DNA of 64,000 nt, from positions 85,742,245-85,806,244 of the forward strand of contig NC_134461.1 of assembly GCF_047948215.1 (NCBI RefSeq), read 5' to 3'. The notes below the pieces were generated by a model. That model ran no database searches and was not told where the DNA came from. It saw only the letters and a program-made list of their open reading frames with translations. Shown here one piece after another: positions 12,791 through 21,555 of the stretch. Every line of letters begins with the position of its first letter. Within the stretch, counting starts at the first letter, position 1. Made by a program: the position numbers and the translations under genes. Origin of the DNA: Lycorma delicatula. Taxonomy: Eukaryota > Arthropoda > Insecta > Hemiptera > Fulgoridae.

Positions 12791-12827
12791 GTGTGAAAAA
12801 TGCCGGTTCTAGGACATGCGTTATCAA

Positions 12828-13018
12828 TGACGTCATAAGCCTTCTTCTGACTTCATTTCTCCCCCTTCTGAAGTCACTCTTTCCCTTTGTAATGTCAGTC
12901 CTACCTCCTCTGACCTCACTCTCCCTTTACGATGTCACTCCTCCCCCGAGATGTTACTTCTCTATTCTTTGATTTCATTCCTTTCCCCTCCGATGTCACT
13001 CCTTCCCCTCTGACGTCA
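12828..13018. repeat. Ten TGACGTCA-like motifs spaced about 21 bp
   Basis: TGACGTCA occurs exactly at 12828 and 13011. Between them lie eight variants starting at 12848, 12869, 12890, 12911, 12930, 12949, 12970 and 12991 (for example TGACTTCA, TGAAGTCA, CGATGTCA). Spacings are 19-21 bp, filled with pyrimidine-rich CTCCTTCCCCTC-like sequence. TGACGTCA is the palindromic CRE/ATF binding site. The array may be a viral-type enhancer or simply a decayed satellite; a regulatory role is inference. Confidence 0.75.
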
Positions 13019-13961
13019 TAAAAAACAATAATAAAATAAGAATTAAAAAATATAATAAAAAAAGTTAAGAAATAAAAAAGAAAGGTACACACGCATCGAT
13101 GTTTAAAAAATTCCTCGTGTTGTGTTTCACATATACTTGCTCAGTTTGATTTAACCTTGTTTACAAAATTGAAAGTTATCTGGTTATAATTCATTTGCGT
13201 CATACTTATTTACTAGCTTATTTCAAATTTATCTCAATGACAAGGCTAACGGTTGTATAAACCCCGCCAAATTTTCACACGTTCAAATTGCATACTTACT
13301 GTGCCAGTCTATACTGTGTTACTCTACTATTTTATATTCACTATCTTTAATTTTCATAATCTTTATTATTACTGGTAAGTGAAACATTTTCAATAAATAA
13401 TTATTAAATTATTATAAACATATATCTGTGTAATTCCACAAATAATGAATTATGTATGAAATTATACAATTTGGAAATAAAATACATTAAATGTAACATA
13501 TAGAATAATTACTCACTTTAAAATATATTTTTTCTGTGTTTAATTCCAGCAATAAATAAAAAAATTATATGCACTTGTAATATATATTAAATAATTATCT
13601 AAGTTGTAAAATTAACATTTTAGTTTTTAAGTCTAGTTTATCACATTAGTAAATAAAATTAATATTAATAAAGGAGTAAATGGATTTGTTTATAGCCCTA
13701 ATAGTTTAATGTTGATAGAATTATGCAGTAATGTTACATGAATGAATAAGGACAGTATGTAGGTCACCCATCGTCGCTGGACGAGATTAATGTTTTCTCT
13801 TTATGCATACAATTTATATGGTTAAACTGACATCTGTTTAAATGAACATGTTTTAAACTTAATAAATTATTTGCATTCATTTAATTGTCTCGTTTAAATA
13901 GTTATATAAATATTTTTTTTTATTAAAAACATATGTGCTGTGCATATTTTTAATTCGAATA
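13019..13961. other. AT-rich non-coding part of the Polinton-like element
   Basis: No coding similarity in either strand. The segment 13487-13564 is duplicated, with few changes, at 15459-15536. The rest is A/T-rich with scattered short palindromes. Confidence 0.4.
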
Positions 13962-14331
13962 CTAATCGCCGATTCTTAGGTTGTTTCCATCAAAGTAAAT
14001 GCTATCCATGTTTTCTGTGTTCCTGATGGCGTCAAGCATGAACTCTTACACCAACCTTTCCCGAAGACCACTGCTCGCTCTCATCTTTCCGTCGGGTGTA
14101 TTTAGCAACCGTTTGATGGTTGGTTCAGACTCGAAAGACTCTTCGTGTTTGTCTCTTGTTCGCAGCTCAGTCTTCAACATTTTCACCCTGATGACGAGCC
14201 GCATGAGGAATAAGCCTCTTAGAGTTATGTCGATGTCTTACACCACTCATCTCATCTCATCATCGGGTGGTGGACCAATTCTAGGGGAGCGGGCAAGCCA
14301 GAAGTATCCATCTTCCGGTGAAATTCGCTAA
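13962..14331 (-). pseudogene. Broken ORF of Polinton-like element, function unrecognised
   Basis: The minus strand has a largely open frame ending at a TAG (13962-13964), with the blocks EPTIKRLLNTPDGKMR (about 14080-14130) and DSIYFDGNNLRIGD (about 13965-14006). One in-frame stop interrupts it near 14045. Composition is noticeably more GC-rich than the flanks, as in the next ORF. Its position downstream of the ATPase is typical of a small structural gene in such elements, but I could not assign it. The long plus-strand frame over the same bases is its antisense shadow. Confidence 0.45.
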
Positions 14332-14365
14332 ACGGTCGTTTATCTCCTTGTCCGACCTCACCAAA

Positions 14366-14869
14366 CTAGCACATGCTCTGCGAACCGTCGTCTGTGAAAG
14401 AACGTTTACCATACTTCATTCTAACTTCTTTTGTTAGTTGATCGAAAATAGCGCTCTCATGTCGAGTCTTTTCGAATTCGCGATATTCCCGTTCATCTTT
14501 TTCCCTCAACTCTTCAGCAGACTCCTTGAGTGGCGGACGAACCTTTAGGTATATTTCATTTTTCAAACGCTTTGTCTCACCCTCTTCAGAACCGATCTGT
14601 TCGGCGAGCTTAATCAGAGGTTCAGTAACCTCTTTATCAGAGGTTTGAAGTCTTGTTGCGGCTTCAGGTGATTCTATCCTTCTTCTATCAATTCTGTATG
14701 TTTTCTTTTAATACTTCTGCGAATCTCTTCAATCTCAGTGATGATTCACTCGTGATCCTCCAAGGCATTCATTCGACCTTTTACTGAAAGCACTTACCAT
14801 CAGATTCGATTTAAGTACGCTTTGGAAAGCCTGCACGCCAGCTTGCAAACTTTTTTGGTTTTTCAAGCT
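14366..14869 (-). pseudogene. Charged, coil-rich ORF of Polinton-like element
   Basis: An open minus-strand frame at 14566-14366 encodes a strongly charged, probably coiled-coil stretch (KESAEELREKDEREYREFEK). The frames just upstream continue the same composition (SDKEVTEPLIKLAEQ near 14600-14645), interrupted by stops near 14710-14760. It may be the C-terminal extension of the ATPase gene or a separate ORF. No enzymatic motif was seen. Codon use resembles the neighbouring ORF at 13962-14331, which suggests they decayed together. Confidence 0.4.
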
Positions 14870-15450
14870 TTTTTCTGACTTTCCGATAAAGGTATCGAAA
14901 TTAAATCTGTACCGTCCTTTATAGATATCTCTTTCCTAATCAGTTATTAAAAATCCATTTTTTGCTCGGTTCCAAGCACCGTTTCATATTCCTTTAAACT
15001 TTTCAAATGTCATGAGGTGTTACATGATCGTGATATATGTCTTAGGTTTCTATCGTCCTATCGAAAGACCATATGAAAATTCGCATCGTCACGGACCAAT
15101 TTTTTAGGGATTTTGCTATAGGTCTGACACATAAAATACATCGATGTTATTGTACCGTCCCATAATAAAATATTTTATGTTATTTTGCTTTTCACATTCA
15201 TCAAATATCATTACCGAACTTGGCCCTGTTTCTTCAGGTGCTACAATAACATCATTATCGCTGTAATAATAGCCTATTCCTTCAACAGGCTAGAAAACGT
15301 TTTCAGAATAAATATTTAGGTTGATACAAAGATTTAGAAAACACATATATTACTGAACCTCAACCCACTAGGGTCAAACAAAAGGTTGAAAACCGTATTA
15401 GACTTAACAGAATTTGAAGGACCTGCAACCAAACATCTGATATTGTTCGG
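14870..15450 (-). pseudogene. FtsK/HerA-type packaging ATPase remnant (Polinton)
   Basis: In the family this enzyme packs DNA into capsids. Reading the minus strand in shifting frames gives a P-loop region near 15420 in which the expected lysine-preceding glycine is valine (AGPSNSVKSN). A Walker B block follows with VMIFDECEK (about 15195-15230), then the block MGRYNNIDVFYVSQTY (about 15115-15160) and a region typical of Polinton ATPases near 15050-15110. The gene is broken by several frameshifts and stops. An inserted chimeric repeat at 15459-15611 abuts its 5' end, so the true start is lost. Assignment rests on motif order and spacing; the Walker A change alone would abolish ATP binding. 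Confidence 0.65.
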
Positions 15451-15458
15451 AAGAGACC

Positions 15459-15611
15459 TTAAATGTAACATATAGAATAATTACGCACTTTAAAATATAT
15501 TTTTTCTGTGATTAATTCCAGCAATAAATAAAAAATTCCGTAACTATCTATTCAGAAGAGAAAAATATACCAATGACAAAGCACATTCACTTCTCATTAC
15601 TGCAGATTACA
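15459..15611. repeat. Chimeric internal duplication
   Basis: Bases 15459-15536 repeat 13487-13564, and bases 15537-15611 repeat 19464-19538 with one visible mismatch, joined without a gap. Two segments about 6 kb apart in the element are therefore fused here, between the ATPase and integrase remnants. Confidence 0.8.
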
Positions 15612-15839
15612 TTTTTTTTGTAATCGCTCTTCGTCTTTTTCGAATTGAATTCGACTACATTTCCTATTAAACGGTCAAAATTAATTACCGTTAACTTCCG
15701 ATGTTGTTCTTCGACATTCATCTCTACTGCTGAACATATTTTAAGTGTAATTTATTTTGAAAGGTTTTTCTTTTCTATCCATGAATGCTCTTCTTATCAA
15801 ATCCCAACCAATGGACGAGCAGTTTTTTAATGCTTTTCT

Positions 15840-16625
15840 TTAATAATTTTTCCACCAAGTACGCATTACCATTCTTAGTTTTACTAATTTCTTCAGTATA
15901 AAAACTTCCCTGTAATACTTTCTCCTTACCATATTCTTAAAGATGGTAAGGAGAAATTCGTCGTTCGGAAGATATCCTTTCGTAAATGTCTTTTTATAGT
16001 TACTTATTTTTATCTGATCACGTACATCAAATTTATTCACAACCGTATGCTGCAGGCGTTTTTTGGTATATTTAGCAACACTTCGTGTTCGTTTTTATAT
16101 AAAAATATTTCGGTTTAAAACCTAGACCTGTGCACCCTGTTATAATTGTTGACCAATTCATCTAATATAGTTACTCATCGGTAAAACTTTTTCTCAGCAA
16201 ATTTACGCTACATGTTAGAGTTGAGGATTCTATTGAACCGCTCAACAATTTAATCTTTTTTATCAGAACATGTTGAATAATGATTGATATCAAACTTAAA
16301 AAGTACTGCTTTCATATTTGAGTTAAACCACTCACTACCATCATGTTTGAAAATTTTTCATTTTGTATTTTTGAAATATAGGTCAAGGACTTTTACATCA
16401 TCAGCTTTTTCCCTCTTTAATAGGAAAGCAAAAGCAAATTTAGAAAAACAATTTATATGTGTGAGAATATATTTACACCCTCTATTTATCCTAGAATATT
16501 GTATCATCTCTACCAGATCAGCTTGGTACAAATCAACTAAATCCCTTCAGCTCAATAGATCTTGTTAGATAGTTTCTACGAGCTTGTTTGTGAAGCTCTT
16601 TTGCAATACCTCGTTTCACACTCAT
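15840..16625 (-). pseudogene. Retroviral-type integrase remnant (Polinton)
   Basis: The minus strand starts with an ATG at 16625-16623 and a basic N-terminal stretch (KELHKQARRNYLTRSIEL). A frameshift near 16545 follows. The first catalytic block reads YQADLVEM (about 16515-16540), then CKYILTHINCFSKFAFAF. A second block carries the expected D as E-WF-like HDGSEWF (about 16340-16365), and the third (VERFNR, about 16235) keeps the glutamate. A C-terminal SH3-like part (QIKISNYKKTFTKGYLPN) lies in the open frame at 16040-15840. Frameshifts and stops make it inactive. In Polintons this enzyme integrates the linear genome. Retrovirus or LTR-element integrases are less likely because the neighbours are Polinton genes. 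Confidence 0.75.
15919..15956. repeat. Perfect 14-bp stem hairpin within integrase remnant
   Basis: TTTCTCCTTACCAT (15919-15932) and its exact reverse complement (15943-15956) are separated by 10 bases. Confidence 0.8.
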
Positions 16626-16936
16626 TTTAGAATGTGAACTAGCATATTAAGCATTTTGTATATGATATAAATATAAAAGAAGTGAAAGGTAGAAAATAAA
16701 AAAAAGAAATGAATTCTAATACAATATTTTATTTCTAACAATCATATTATTTAGGTTATACATATATTTTTATTTAAAGATATAAAACTAAATAAAACTG
16801 CCATTCGATTAATTCAGAACACAATTCATTATATGAAATTGTGTTCTCTACTACGCCGTTTTCCCAACGCCAAAGTATGTTCTCCTGTTTAACATCATTA
16901 ATTTTAATCTTGGAAATTTCTTCTTAAGAATGGTGA
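16626..16936. other. AT-rich spacer of Polinton-like element
   Basis: Intergenic between the integrase and a small ORF. It contains the inverted pair GAACACAATTCATTATATGA and AAATTGTGTTC (about 16817-16845). No gene was recognised. Confidence 0.35.
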
Positions 16937-17101
16937 TTAGATGATGAGTGAAACGATTCTTACATCCTTAATGTAACTAATCAGGTCCTCTTCATTGCAG
17001 GTAGTGAGTTCACCATTTGACGATGTCACAAGTTGTTCTTCTGAAGACGACGTATTCATTTCTTCTTCGGCGGAAGAAGATCCGACTCCGAACAGTGACA
17101 T
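16937..17101 (-). CDS. Small Ser/Glu-rich ORF, 54 residues
   Basis: An ATG at 17101-17099 opens a 54-codon minus frame ending in TAA (16937-16939). It begins MSLFGVGSSSAEEEMNTSSS and is rich in serine and acidic residues. It is more GC-rich than its flanks and lies between the BIR ORF and the integrase in the same orientation. It could be an intact accessory peptide or the N-terminal piece of a truncated gene. No similarity is recognised. Confidence 0.35.
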   Translation of the reverse strand: MSLFGVGSSSAEEEMNTSSSEEQLVTSSNGELTTCNEEDLISYIKDVRIVSLII

Positions 17102-17200
17102 CTAGTGAACTTCACCCACCGTACGACAAGACATGAAGCAGTAAAATGAAATGTATAAGTTTAAGAAGAGTATATATTCACATATTACTTTATATACAAC

Positions 17201-17545
17201 TCAATAAATCACACCCCTTACCCACCTTTTACCGTGTAATCGCTCATTCACTAATGGACAATTTGGAGATAATCGTTTATGCTCGCCCAACGAAATTTCA
17301 TCCTCTTCCCACTCAAAAATCTGTACATAACAATCAGGACATGCAACACTATCTAATACACCTATAAAATAAAAACCTGTTTTCACTATCGATTCCTCTT
17401 TTGGAAGATGTCTATTCCAGTTATAGAACGAATCTGCTAATTCTTCATAGACTATACTCTCTTCAAAAAATTTCCAATTATATAATTTATCGGCTATTTT
17501 ACATGTTTGATTGGATATTTTATGATTAATTGCACAATGTAATAA
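17201..17545 (-). CDS. IAP-like BIR domain ORF in Polinton-like element
   Basis: The minus strand carries an uninterrupted BIR domain. The leading block YEELADSFYNWNRHLP (about 17410-17460) is followed by TGFYFIGVLDSVACPDC and IFEWEEDE (17300-17385), then the zinc-ligand tail EHKRLSPNCPLV (about 17255-17290). This preserves the C-x2-C, H and C zinc ligands and the GFY and W positions of baculoviral IAP repeats. The frame ends in a TGA or TAA shortly after 17201. BIR proteins of viruses and hosts bind caspases or IAP antagonists and block apoptosis; that role here is inferred from the domain only. The upstream coil ORF at 17622-17813 may be its N-terminus, split off by frameshift or stop. Unlike the core genes, the BIR itself shows no break. 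Confidence 0.7.
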   Translation of the reverse strand, partial: LLHCAINHKISNQTCKIADKLYNWKFFEESIVYEELADSFYNWNRHLPKEESIVKTGFYFIGVLDSVACPDCYVQIFEWEEDEISLGEHKRLSPNCPLVNERLHGKRWVRGVIY

Positions 17546-17621
17546 ATTAGTTTCAGATGATATGGTCCACTCACCCTAACATAATATGTATCCTCCACCT
17601 TCACAGCGAATTAATCCGCCC

Positions 17622-17813
17622 TTATTTAGTTTGATGGGAAGTGCGTCCGACCTTTAGCTTAGCGCCGCAAACGGGATAAAAATTTTTCAGATTAATATTG
17701 TCGAGTCGCTTACTAATCTCAAGTTTTAAGTCAAACTCATATTTTTCCAATTCCTGCTTAAATGTTTGCAATCTGCTGCTTAATTGTAATTCTGTTTCTG
17801 ACATTGATCTCAA
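17622..17813 (-). pseudogene. Coiled-coil N-terminal fragment upstream of the BIR
   Basis: A 63-codon minus frame with a second in-frame methionine (MSETELQLSSRLQTFKQELE) gives a heptad-like helical stretch. It ends in NLKNFYPVCGAKLKVG before a stop. A different frame continues below it with GGLIRCEGGGYILC and, after one stop, GEWTISSETNLLHCAINH, then runs into the BIR. This suggests one longer gene broken by a frameshift and a stop. The cysteines could bind zinc, which is inference. Confidence 0.4.
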
Positions 17814-17907
17814 ACAACCTATAACAGTAAATTAAATATTTATATATGAGTAAATACTATCAAGATATACTAATCGCATTCAGTAACTATTCGAATTAAA
17901 TTTTCAT

Positions 17908-18132
17908 TTATTCGTGAATTCTATTTGTTAATATAACTTGCTCCCTACAGAAAGGACACCGATTACCTTTTCTACTTAGTTCATCCGTAAATAAGTTTTC
18001 AGCACATTTCTTACATGAGTTATGACCAGACGGCATAAACATTAGGCAGGCATCTTCGATAAGACAAATTTTACATAGGATTCTTCTATTAATGTCTTCA
18101 TCGAAGATCAATGAACCTTTCATCTTCATCAA
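17908..18132 (-). CDS. IAP-type C3HC4 RING finger ORF
   Basis: The minus frame encodes about 75 residues. It starts with a methionine at 18132 or 18126 and contains a compact RING: CKICLIEDACLMFMPSGHNS, then CKKC, then CPFCREQV. The C-x2-C, H, C-x2-C and CPFC ligands are those of IAP and related E3 ubiquitin ligases; the usual cysteine just before GH is serine (PSGH). The ORF lies 95 bp upstream of the coil-BIR region in the same orientation. Viral IAPs usually have BIR first and RING last, so the order here suggests separate proteins. Function as an E3 ligase is inferred from the family. Confidence 0.65.
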   Translation of the reverse strand: MMKMKGSLIFDEDINRRILCKICLIEDACLMFMPSGHNSCKKCAENLFTDELSRKGNRCPFCREQVILTNRIHE

Positions 18133-18240
18133 TTTCTATTCCTGTTTCTTCATTTTTTAGCATAAAAGCTATTCGCTCATTTATTTTTACACGAGGATAA
18201 ATTTTATATAGATCATTTGATATTCCACAACCATGCTGTT

Positions 18241-18420
18241 TTATTCTACCATAAAAATGGTACAATAAAACACATATTCCTTTAAAAAAAAAATTATTAA
18301 ATAATAAAATTGTGTCCCCGCATACCGAATATCTAATTGGTGGAACAATTTTTTTTTACATGAAATACAAATCGGATGTCCACAAGTATATGTAATAAAT
18401 TTTCCACAGTTAATCTTACA
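18241..18420 (-). pseudogene. Second RING-like fragment
   Basis: The minus frame from 18420 reads CKINCGKFITYTCGHPICIS followed by CKKKLF and a hydrophobic tail, ending at TAA (18241-18243). The C-G-H-x2-C-x2-C spacing is RING-like, but the second half of the domain is absent. Upstream the frame is closed. It resembles a truncated copy of a RING ORF rather than the one at 17908-18132. Confidence 0.4.
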
Positions 18421-18734
18421 AAAAATTCAACGCGTTAAATTCACTCTAAGCTGGTCTTTCTTTTACTTCATTTTTATAACCTGCTCTTACTATTAGATTC
18501 AAAACTGAATTGCGTTTCGCTGTAAATGAATATCCTAAAAACGAGGAGACAACATTATCTTTCAAAATAACAAAAAACATCTTGGTTTTGTTTACCTTCA
18601 TTGAAAACAAGTTAACTTCATTGTTACATTCTTTATTTTATTTACATTAGTATTAAATGCATGTGCAGCAGATGCGTAATTATTATAATAATCCTCCAAC
18701 TGCAAAATAAAAATAAAAAATCTTAACTTAAACT

Positions 18735-19257
18735 TTAGTTGAAAATAAATGTAGAAACTATTTTTAAAATAGTTTCCGAATTATTAACGGTGCTCTTAAC
18801 ACTAAATTTCATTCTAATGGTGCTCTCTACAGAAGCTTCATTTTCCAGGAGAGGTACTGTTTCTTCTGCCAGAGATGATGCATTTGCTAATTCTTGTTCT
18901 GTCGTAGTGTTTAACAACTGATTCCATCCATCTTCAGCCCAATGGGGATCATTATTGCTACTGGATTCCAAAATACTATTAGTTTCAGCCATCACTGTCC
19001 TAATTGAACGAAAAGCTACCCCCGAGGATACTGTAGTAATTGATGTCATCATCGTCGCTATCCTCACTATTATCAGATTCAAAAACTAGTCTTCTATAAG
19101 AGGGTAGACATCGAGGCTGATAACTAGTTAGTGCTGATGGTTGTTGATTTTGAAAATCTGGAGTAGATTCCAATTTGTTGGAGAAATCAGTATCGAGGAG
19201 GACGGCTTCAACAGTATCCCTTAATTGCTCATCAGAAATGAACACGTCTTGTGACAT
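18735..19257 (-). pseudogene. Acidic ORF pair of Polinton-like element
   Basis: A minus ORF from the ATG at 19257 (MSQDVFISDEQLRDTVEAVL) runs to 19000 and becomes strongly acidic (ESDNSEDSDDDD). An overlapping frame from about 19082 to 18735 carries MAETNSILESSSNNDPHW and continues acidic and polar. The two likely represent one gene split by a frameshift near 19010-19080, although two overlapping genes are possible. TTATTTTACAG stands directly before the ATG, so a splice acceptor is also conceivable. No family is recognised. Confidence 0.4.
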
Positions 19258-19404
19258 CTGTAAAATAATAAAGTAAACTAACAAAGAATATATTTAAAAT
19301 TACATTAAAACGTTTTATTAATGAAAATCCACTTAACTTTGTAATAAGATGATTGAAGAATAGATAAAGACCAAAACATAATATTAAAATAAACCAATGA
19401 CAAC

Positions 19405-20285
19405 ATTCTATCTTTTTTCAGTACCGCAGATTACTGTTAACATTCATAGCCCTCACAGATTACTCCGTAACTATCTATTCAGAAGAGAAAAATATACCAA
19501 TGACATAGCACATTCACTTCTCATTACTGCAGATTACTCTTAACATTCGCCGCGCTCAAGGATTACACCCGCAACTATCTAATCAGAATAGGAAAATAAA
19601 CCAATAACAACACACATTCACTGTTCAGAAACTACTTTTTGTGGTTTCACATTAACTTTTCTGCAAATCTTTTATTCACCGCCCTCATAGATTACTTCCG
19701 TAACAATCTAATCAGAATAGGAAAACAAACCATTAACACACATTCACTTTTCAGTATCGAAGATTATTCTTACAGTTTTCCGCTTTCAAGGATAACATCC
19801 GTAACTACCTAATCAGAATAGAATATGGGTTTATAGAATAAACCCATGAAACACACATTCACTCTTCTGTACCGCAGATTACTCTAACATTCATCGCCCT
19901 CACAGATAACTGCCGTAACTATCTAAAATAAACCAGTGATAATAAACATAACTCCTCTTCAGTACTCTGGTGTGATCGGAGCATGCTCCGATCATACCAG
20001 CAGGTGACAAAGAGTAATTTGCGGTAGTGAAAAGTGAATGTGTGTTGTCATTGATTTATTTTCCTTTTCTGATTAGGTAGTTACGGAAATAATCACTTAG
20101 GGCAATGAATGTTACAGTAATCTGCAGTACTGAAAAGTGAATGTGTGTTATTGGTTTATTTTTAAATTCTGATTAGGTAGTTCTAGAAGTAATCTGTGAG
20201 GGCAATGAATGTTAACAGTAATTTGCGGTACTGAAAATTTAATGTGGTTATCATTCTTTATTTTCTTATTCTGATTTGATACTCG
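19405..20285. repeat. Array of ~100-bp units around a palindrome
   Basis: About five units between 19405 and 19950 read ATTCACTTTTCAGTACTGCA, ATTACTCTTAACATTCATCG, CTCACAGATTAC, CGTAACTATCTAATCAGAAT with variations. After the palindrome at 19967-20000, about three units (20010-20285) read in the opposite direction (GTACTGAAAAGTGAATGTG at roughly 102-bp steps). Unit copies differ by point changes and small indels, so the array is old. It appears to be the right terminal region of the Polinton-like element. Confidence 0.75.
19967..20000. repeat. 34-bp near-perfect palindrome
   Basis: Arms of 17 bp, centred between 19983 and 19984 on GCATGC (core GATCGGAGCATGCTCCGATC), with a single mismatch. 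It sits exactly where the flanking ~100-bp units switch orientation. Confidence 0.9.
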
Positions 20286-20662
20286 TATGTTTGTTCCATC
20301 ATAGTAGTTTTACCGATTTAGATGTATGACCCCGCTTTGGAATCCTTACATTACCGGGAGTATCATAGGCTATATAATATATACACACACACACACGTGT
20401 TTAAATTAAACAAAATATATATATAAATAAAATATTATATAATATACACACGTTATAAAGATTAAAAACACGACCGCCAAAAACATCATTGTTCTTTATT
20501 ATAATTAAATACATAGATTACGAGAAACCTAATTAAACTGTTAACATTTTAGTTATTCATTTTATCTTTATTTGTTACGTTAATGTAAAAAAGTGTGAAC
20601 TAATGTTATACAAAAAATATAAGTTAGATGTCATTTCATGTTTTATTAGCTGACGATTTAAT
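20286..20662. other. Intergenic with (AC)n microsatellite
   Basis: Contains (TA)n and (AC)n runs at about 20370-20400 and AT-rich DNA. No gene was seen. Confidence 0.4.
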
Positions 20663-20925
20663 TTCCTTTTCCTGTTTAGCCTCCGGGAATTAGTCAGGTA
20701 TTAATTCGGAGCATGATATATACGAGTGCAAGTCTTGTACAGTCTCAGATCGACCATTAATGAGATGTATGGTTATTTGAAATCCAACCACCAAAGAACA
20801 CCGGAATCCACGATCTAGTATTCAAATCTGTATAAAAGTAAATTGCCTTTACTAGGACTTTAACGCTGGAACTCTCGATTCCAAATCAGCTGATTCCCGA
20901 AGACCACTAGACCAAACCGGTGGGT
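20663..20925 (-). mobile_element. tRNA-derived SINE, family A
   Basis: A minus-strand copy of the SINE seen best at 36637-36932. It shares the head ACCCACCGGTTTGGTCTAGT, the TCAGCTGATTTGGAA block, the ATACTAGATCGTGGATTCCG block and the tail CCCGGAGGCTAAACAGGAAA (with small changes). The tRNA-like head with an A-box-like TGGTCTAGTGG and the length of about 265 bp support a Pol III SINE. It lies about 0.6 kb downstream of NSA2. Confidence 0.75.
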
Positions 20926-21529
20926 AGCTTCGGATTTAACAAACAGAATATTACCAGTGTAACATATTTTATTTATTACAGGATTATTGGACAGAAGTTA
21001 AATCCAAGCAAAAACCTAGGAAAGTATAAATTTGCTAACAATATTCTCAAGAGATTAACAACAAAATCTTTTCTACTGAATAATTTTCAGTAACAAGCCA
21101 TTTTTTGTGATACATGTTTAATTTTTAAAAAATTATCTGGTTAGACAGCACCAAATAATCAACCACTTTTTTCTATGCAATATCATACATTTCATAATTA
21201 TTTGGACAAAACGAACCGTTTGTGTACTCTCAAACAGAAGATGTTGATGTTAACTTTTAACAACAGAACAGTACTTCTCCACACTATGCAAACTGTATTT
21301 GTGATTTCATAAACGATATATTTCCACAACAATAAATCAAGAGGTGGATCGAACCAATGACTACAGCCTTTTTGATCTTACTCACTTAGATACCTAATAC
21401 TTTGGAACTGGTATAAATACAGAGAATATTATTAAACCTAAATCTGATCGAATATTGTAAAAGGAAGATTAATAAGGAATGTAAAATAGACTGTATTTTA
21501 AAATTAAATGTTAAATAAAAAACTTGCAC
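20926..21529. other. Intergenic, no recognised feature
   Basis: Unique-looking AT-rich DNA between a SINE and the NSA2 poly(A) signal. No coding similarity in either strand. Confidence 0.4.
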
Positions 21530-21535
21530 TTTATT
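21530..21535 (-). terminator. NSA2 poly(A) signal
   Basis: TTTATT on + is AATAAA on the minus strand, 20 bases after the NSA2 stop codon. This implies a very short 3' UTR. Confidence 0.7.
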
Positions 21536-21555
21536 ACTCTGAAAACATACATTTA

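Larger units (their letters stand above)
12625..20285 (-). mobile_element. Decayed Polinton/Maverick-like (adintovirus-type) element
   Basis: All recognisable genes lie on the minus strand. In coding order they are: acidic ORF (19257-18735), RING-like fragment (18420-18241), RING ORF (18132-17908), coil plus BIR region (17813-17201), small ORF (17101-16937), retroviral-type integrase (16625-15840), packaging-type ATPase (15450-14870) and two further broken ORFs (to 13962). Integrase plus FtsK/HerA-like ATPase is the hallmark pair of Polintons. Roughly 100-bp units occur at both ends in both orientations. No protein-primed DNA polymerase B, protease or capsid gene was recognised in about 7.7 kb, against 15-20 kb for intact relatives, so large deletions are likely. 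Exact termini and target duplication were not determined. Stops and frameshifts in the core genes mean it is inactive. Confidence 0.7.

Noticed and set aside
13999..14331. 110-codon plus-strand frame
   Set aside because: It is the antisense of a minus-strand Polinton-like ORF with family-like blocks; its own translation is serine-rich without motifs.
19405..20285. CRISPR array
   Set aside because: Units are diverged, in both orientations, without unique spacers, and the genome is eukaryotic.
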